Source: Kordia algicida OT-1 (lineage in GTDB: Bacteria; Bacteroidota; Bacteroidia; Flavobacteriales; Flavobacteriaceae). Taken from it: 64,000 nucleotides of DNA. Of this stretch, positions 61,889 to 64,000 are shown one piece after another. A program made the translations under genes and the position numbers. Below the pieces are notes generated by a model. That model was given only the letters and a program-made list of their open reading frames with translations. It was not told the origin of the DNA and ran no database searches. The first letter of the stretch is position 1. Each line of letters opens with the position of its first letter. Location: positions 2,251,537 to 2,315,536 of the forward strand of contig NZ_DS544873.1 of NCBI RefSeq assembly GCF_000154725.1. Reading direction: 5' to 3'.

Positions 61889-62386
61889 ATGAAAAAAATT
61901 TTATTATTATCCGATACGCATAGTCATATAGACGATCAAATTTTAAAACATGTCAAAAATGCTGATGAAGTTTGGCACGCTGGCGATATAGGCGATTTGT
62001 CGGTAACAGATACGATTCAGAAATTGAAACCTCTGCGTGGTGTGTATGGCAATATTGATAATGATAAAGCGCGAATGGAATTTCCCGAACACAATCGGTT
62101 TATGTGTGAAGGTGTCGATGTGTGGATCACGCATATTGGCGGTTATCCTAATAAATATAATGTGCGTGTGCGCGATGAAATTCGTCAAAATCCGCCGAAA
62201 CTTTTTATTTGCGGACATTCACATATTTTGAAAGTAATGTTTGATAAAAAACTAGATTTATTACACATGAATCCTGGCGCCTGCGGAAAACACGGTTTTC
62301 ACAAAGTCCGAACGATGTTGCGTTTTGTGATCGATCAGGATAAAATAAAAGATTTAGAGATTATTGAATTGGCGAATCGGTATTAA
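61889..62386 (+). CDS. Metallophosphoesterase, YfcE/MJ0936 type
   Basis: A 165-residue calcineurin-like phosphodiesterase. The metal-binding motifs are all seen: LSDTHSH (first), HAGDIGD (second), YGNID (third), ICGHSH and HMNPGAC (last). It should cleave phosphodiesters with two metals; the natural substrate is not known. The gene ends two bases before the convergent hxlR gene stop. Confidence 0.9.
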   Translation: MKKILLLSDTHSHIDDQILKHVKNADEVWHAGDIGDLSVTDTIQKLKPLRGVYGNIDNDKARMEFPEHNRFMCEGVDVWITHIGGYPNKYNVRVRDEIRQNPPKLFICGHSHILKVMFDKKLDLLHMNPGACGKHGFHKVRTMLRFVIDQDKIKDLEIIELANRY

Positions 62387-62388
62387 AA

Positions 62389-62751
62389 TTACTGTTTTTC
62401 TGCGTATGCTTCAGCTACATAATCGCCCCAATCTGCAATAGATTTTATAAGCGGAATCAGCGTTTTTCCAAAGTCTGTTAATGAATATACTACTTTGAGT
62501 GGTGGTTTTGTCGTATATACTTTTCGTTTCAGTAGTCCGTCTTCTTCCAAAGCTTTTAGTTGCAAACTCAGCGTGCGTTCAGTAACGGTTGGCATCAATT
62601 TACGCAATTCGTTATAGCGTAATTGTTCGTCCATCAAATGGAATAAAATGACTGTTTTCCATTTTCCGCCAATAATTCCCATGGTCAAACTAGCACAACA
62701 TGGATATTCTTTTCCGTTAAATTTCAATGATTTTCGAGTTTCTGCTTCCAT
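62389..62751 (-). CDS. HxlR family transcriptional regulator
   Basis: A 120-residue winged-helix protein. The typical core is CASLTMGIIGGKWKTVILFHL, then RYNELRKLMPTVTERTLSLQ for the recognition helix and the wing LLKRKVYTTKPPLKVVYSLT. HxlR-type regulators often respond to reactive aldehydes, quinones or thiol stress through Cys; here C18/C19 lie near the N-terminus. It is divergent from the nitroreductase gene, so it probably controls it. The shared 100-base region holds a promoter and a dyad. Confidence 0.9.
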   Translation of the reverse strand: MEAETRKSLKFNGKEYPCCASLTMGIIGGKWKTVILFHLMDEQLRYNELRKLMPTVTERTLSLQLKALEEDGLLKRKVYTTKPPLKVVYSLTDFGKTLIPLIKSIADWGDYVAEAYAEKQ

Positions 62752-62780
62752 AATTTTTATACTATCATTCTTGACCGTTA

Positions 62781-62811
62781 TTGCAAATATATAAAACTAT
62801 ACTTACTTTTG
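62781..62811 (+). promoter_or_regulatory. Promoter for the nitroreductase gene
   Basis: TTG (62781-62783), 20 bases, then TACTTTTG (62804-62811) fits the Bacteroidota housekeeping pattern TTG-N17-23-TAnnTTTG. The ATG follows 41 bases after. It lies between the divergent hxlR and nitroreductase genes. Confidence 0.6.
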
Positions 62812-62814
62812 CTA

Positions 62815-62829
62815 CTATAAAAATTATAG
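62815..62829. promoter_or_regulatory. Dyad, possible HxlR operator
   Basis: CTATAAAAATTATAG has six-base inverted arms (CTATAA, TTATAG) around AAA. It starts four bases after the -7 box, at or past the expected start of transcription, where a bound regulator would block the nitroreductase gene. A related TATACTAT is near the hxlR start. Confidence 0.45.
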
Positions 62830-62852
62830 TTTAATCAAAAAAAAGATATAGA

Positions 62853-63447
62853 ATGAGTTTTTTAACAGCCATGCAACAACGATATACGACAAAAAATACG
62901 ATGCTCAAAAAGATGCCACAAAGATAAGGAAGCTTTGAAAGAAATTTTACGCTTGAGTCCATCTTCCATCAACAGTCAGCCGTGGAAATTCACATTTGTT
63001 TCGGACGAAGCAACTAAGCAAAAACTTTCAGAGGTTTCTTGGTTGAATACGAGCAAAGTATTGGACAGTGATACCATAATTGTTTTTAGTCAAATTGATG
63101 ATATTTCCTCGTTTGAGCAACAGATTGAAGCAGAGCTACCTGAAGGTGCGGTAAATTATTTTAAGGAGTTTATCAAACCACAATCAGAAGCAGCAATTAA
63201 AGCTTGGTTTGGCAAACAAGTCTATTTGTCTTTAGGTGTTTTGTTGAGTGCTTGCGCAGAAATGGGCATTGATGCCACACCAATGGAAGGTATTGAACCT
63301 GATAATTATGATAAAATTTTAGGATTAGAAAATTATAAAACACTTGCGGCAGTTGCGATTGGATATCGTGCGGAAGATGATAAAAATCAACCAAGTATCA
63401 ATCCGAAATCAAGGAGAGATTTTGAGAAGGTTATTAAGACTGTGTAA
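62853..63447 (+). pseudogene. Nitroreductase family protein, two frameshifts near the 5' end
   Basis: An FMN-dependent NAD(P)H oxidoreductase of nitroreductase type. ATG 62853 begins MSFLTAMQQRYTTK, but the frame stops at once. Adding one A to the six-A run at 62891-62896 gives KKYDAQKDATK, and a second A near 62926 joins to EALKEILRLSPSSINSQPWKF, the FMN-binding start of the family. The rest is open to 63447. The mended protein has 198 residues, normal length. Either two recent changes or sequencing errors. An open frame without the first 27 residues exists, from 62935, but lacks a start codon of standard kind. Confidence 0.75.
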
Positions 63448-63500
63448 ATTTTCTTTGAGAATATTCTAGCGAAAGCTAAAAAAACAATACGTGTAGAATT

Positions 63501-63536
63501 AATAGCGATTTGAAAAAAGTTTCAAGTCGCTATTTT
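63501..63536 (+). terminator. Terminator after the nitroreductase gene
   Basis: AATAGCGATTTGAAA pairs with TTTCAAGTCGCTATT (one wobble) around a four-base loop, followed by TTATTT. It ends the nitroreductase message before the toxin-antitoxin pair. Confidence 0.8.
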
Positions 63537-63627
63537 ATTTCATATTTAAGAAAAAACAATTTCTTCTGCCATGACTCTAGAGTTTAAAAGAACTCTTATT
63601 TAAAAATAAAGTATAGTCTCTTTTTTG

Positions 63628-63635
63628 TATTTTTG
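63628..63635 (+). promoter_or_regulatory. TAnnTTTG box for the toxin-antitoxin pair
   Basis: TATTTTTG fits TAnnTTTG, 16 bases before the antitoxin ATG at 63652. No good TTG element is seen at the proper distance upstream. Confidence 0.45.
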
Positions 63636-63651
63636 TTTAAAACAGAATATT

Positions 63652-63870
63652 ATGCGTACGATACAGTTAAAAATTAACGAAAAGGTTTATGATAAATTTA
63701 TATGGCTGTTGAGTAAATTTACTAAAGATGAAATTGAAATTGTAAGTGATAGTTCTGATTTTAAAACTTCACAAGACTATTTACGCAAAGAATTAAATGA
63801 AATTGAAAGTGGAAAGGCCAATTTCATATCTCAAAAAGATTTTGAAGATCGTTTAAATGAAATAATTTAA
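63652..63870 (+). CDS. Putative type II antitoxin
   Basis: A 72-residue protein starting MRTIQLKINEKVYDKFIWLL. It is a small basic-then-acidic helical protein: a possible DNA-binding front, then SSDFKTSQDYLRKELNEIES and an acidic end (QKDFEDRLNEII) that may hold the toxin. ATG 63652 was chosen; nine upstream codons in frame have no family support. It lies eight bases before a RelE/ParE-type gene, the normal antitoxin-first order. Confidence 0.65.
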   Translation: MRTIQLKINEKVYDKFIWLLSKFTKDEIEIVSDSSDFKTSQDYLRKELNEIESGKANFISQKDFEDRLNEII

Positions 63871-63878
63871 GGGTTTCC

Positions 63879-64000
63879 ATGAAAATTATCTATAAAGATA
63901 CGTTTGTTGAAAGACTTGAGAAACAATTAAAATATATTGCAAAAAATAATCAAAAATCAGCAATAAAATTAAAGTCAGAGTTACTACAAAGGATAAAAGC
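63879..64000 (+). CDS. RelE/ParE family toxin, cut by window edge
   Basis: The first 40 codons of a gene starting MKIIYKDTFVERLEKQLKYI. The beta strand MKIIY then two helices with EKQLKYIAKNNQKSAIKLK match the start of RelE/ParE-type toxins. The end lies beyond base 64000. RelE types cleave mRNA on the ribosome, ParE types inhibit gyrase; the part seen cannot decide between them. It is coupled to the antitoxin gene before it. Confidence 0.65.
   Translation, partial: MKIIYKDTFVERLEKQLKYIAKNNQKSAIKLKSELLQRIK

Noticed and set aside
63197..63394. A minus-strand open frame inside the nitroreductase gene
   Set aside because: It is opposite a clear coding region and has no start context.

Overview
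The window looks like chromosome from a member of the Flavobacteriaceae (Bacteroidota). The evidence is low GC, near absence of Shine-Dalgarno sequences, TAnnTTTG-type promoter boxes, and many families typical of this group: DUF5683, DUF5606, DUF349, paired DUF368 proteins, BT_3928-type DoxX, OstA-like, WbqC-like and DUF6122. Short GG-leader natural-product precursors and cell-surface metalloproteases suggest a Kordia-like marine genus, but that is inference. There are no rRNA genes, CRISPR arrays or insertion sequences, and I recognised no tRNA.

Layout. 0.3-6 kb (minus strand): housekeeping block parA-parB-DUF5683-dapB-lepB-WbqC-DUF6122. 6-11 kb: a frameshifted M16 metalloprotease gene and an OstA-like protein. 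11.5-13.4 kb: a compact set of SPFH protein, glycine-zipper peptide, DUF1648 membrane protein and an Arc-type repressor of only 57 residues. 13.7-20 kb: alkB, a TPR-like protein, a VanX-like dipeptidase, two short GG peptides, dapD, an SDR and an acyltransferase. 20-27 kb: ruvX-def-DUF5606 and mazG, interrupted by a NACHT NTPase with pentapeptide repeats that lies between two copies of a dispersed repeat. 27-35 kb: DUF349, aroE, two DUF368 proteins, a TPR protein and a class III aminotransferase. 35-38 kb: an arsenic operon (arsR, secreted pseudo-phosphatase, arsC-like, acr3). 38-49 kb: M61 and M57 proteases, a third GG peptide, DUF819, DUF4369, TerB, an MBL/rhodanese protein and two genes I do not recognise. 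49.5-55 kb: clpS-prmA-tpiA-tlpA-ykuD-oppB-DoxX in one minus-strand run, opposite folP. 56-64 kb: cdaA, YwqK-type protein, DUF3667, ABC exporter, truA, phosphodiesterase, an hxlR/nitroreductase divergent pair (the nitroreductase is frameshifted) and a toxin-antitoxin pair cut by the right edge.

Points worth most attention: (1) the NACHT-pentapeptide protein, a candidate anti-phage STAND protein set between repeats inside a housekeeping run; (2) two GG-leader peptide genes, 24 kb apart, sharing a TACGG-N5-CCGTA hairpin about 55 bases before the start codon and an identical 29-base terminator; (3) a secreted, apparently catalytically dead relative of the arsenate-reductase phosphatase inside the ars operon, under a nested 38-base dyad. 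Three single-base losses, all in or next to A-runs, break two genes; this pattern could be sequencing error rather than true decay.

Stretches over 300 bases without a gene: 11031-11527 (terminator and hairpin), 26764-27200 (duplicated repeat), 34933-35416 (inverted-repeat element), 38160-38847 (operator and gene remnant) and 55665-56137 (two heptamer arrays). Positions 1-286 show nothing I can interpret.
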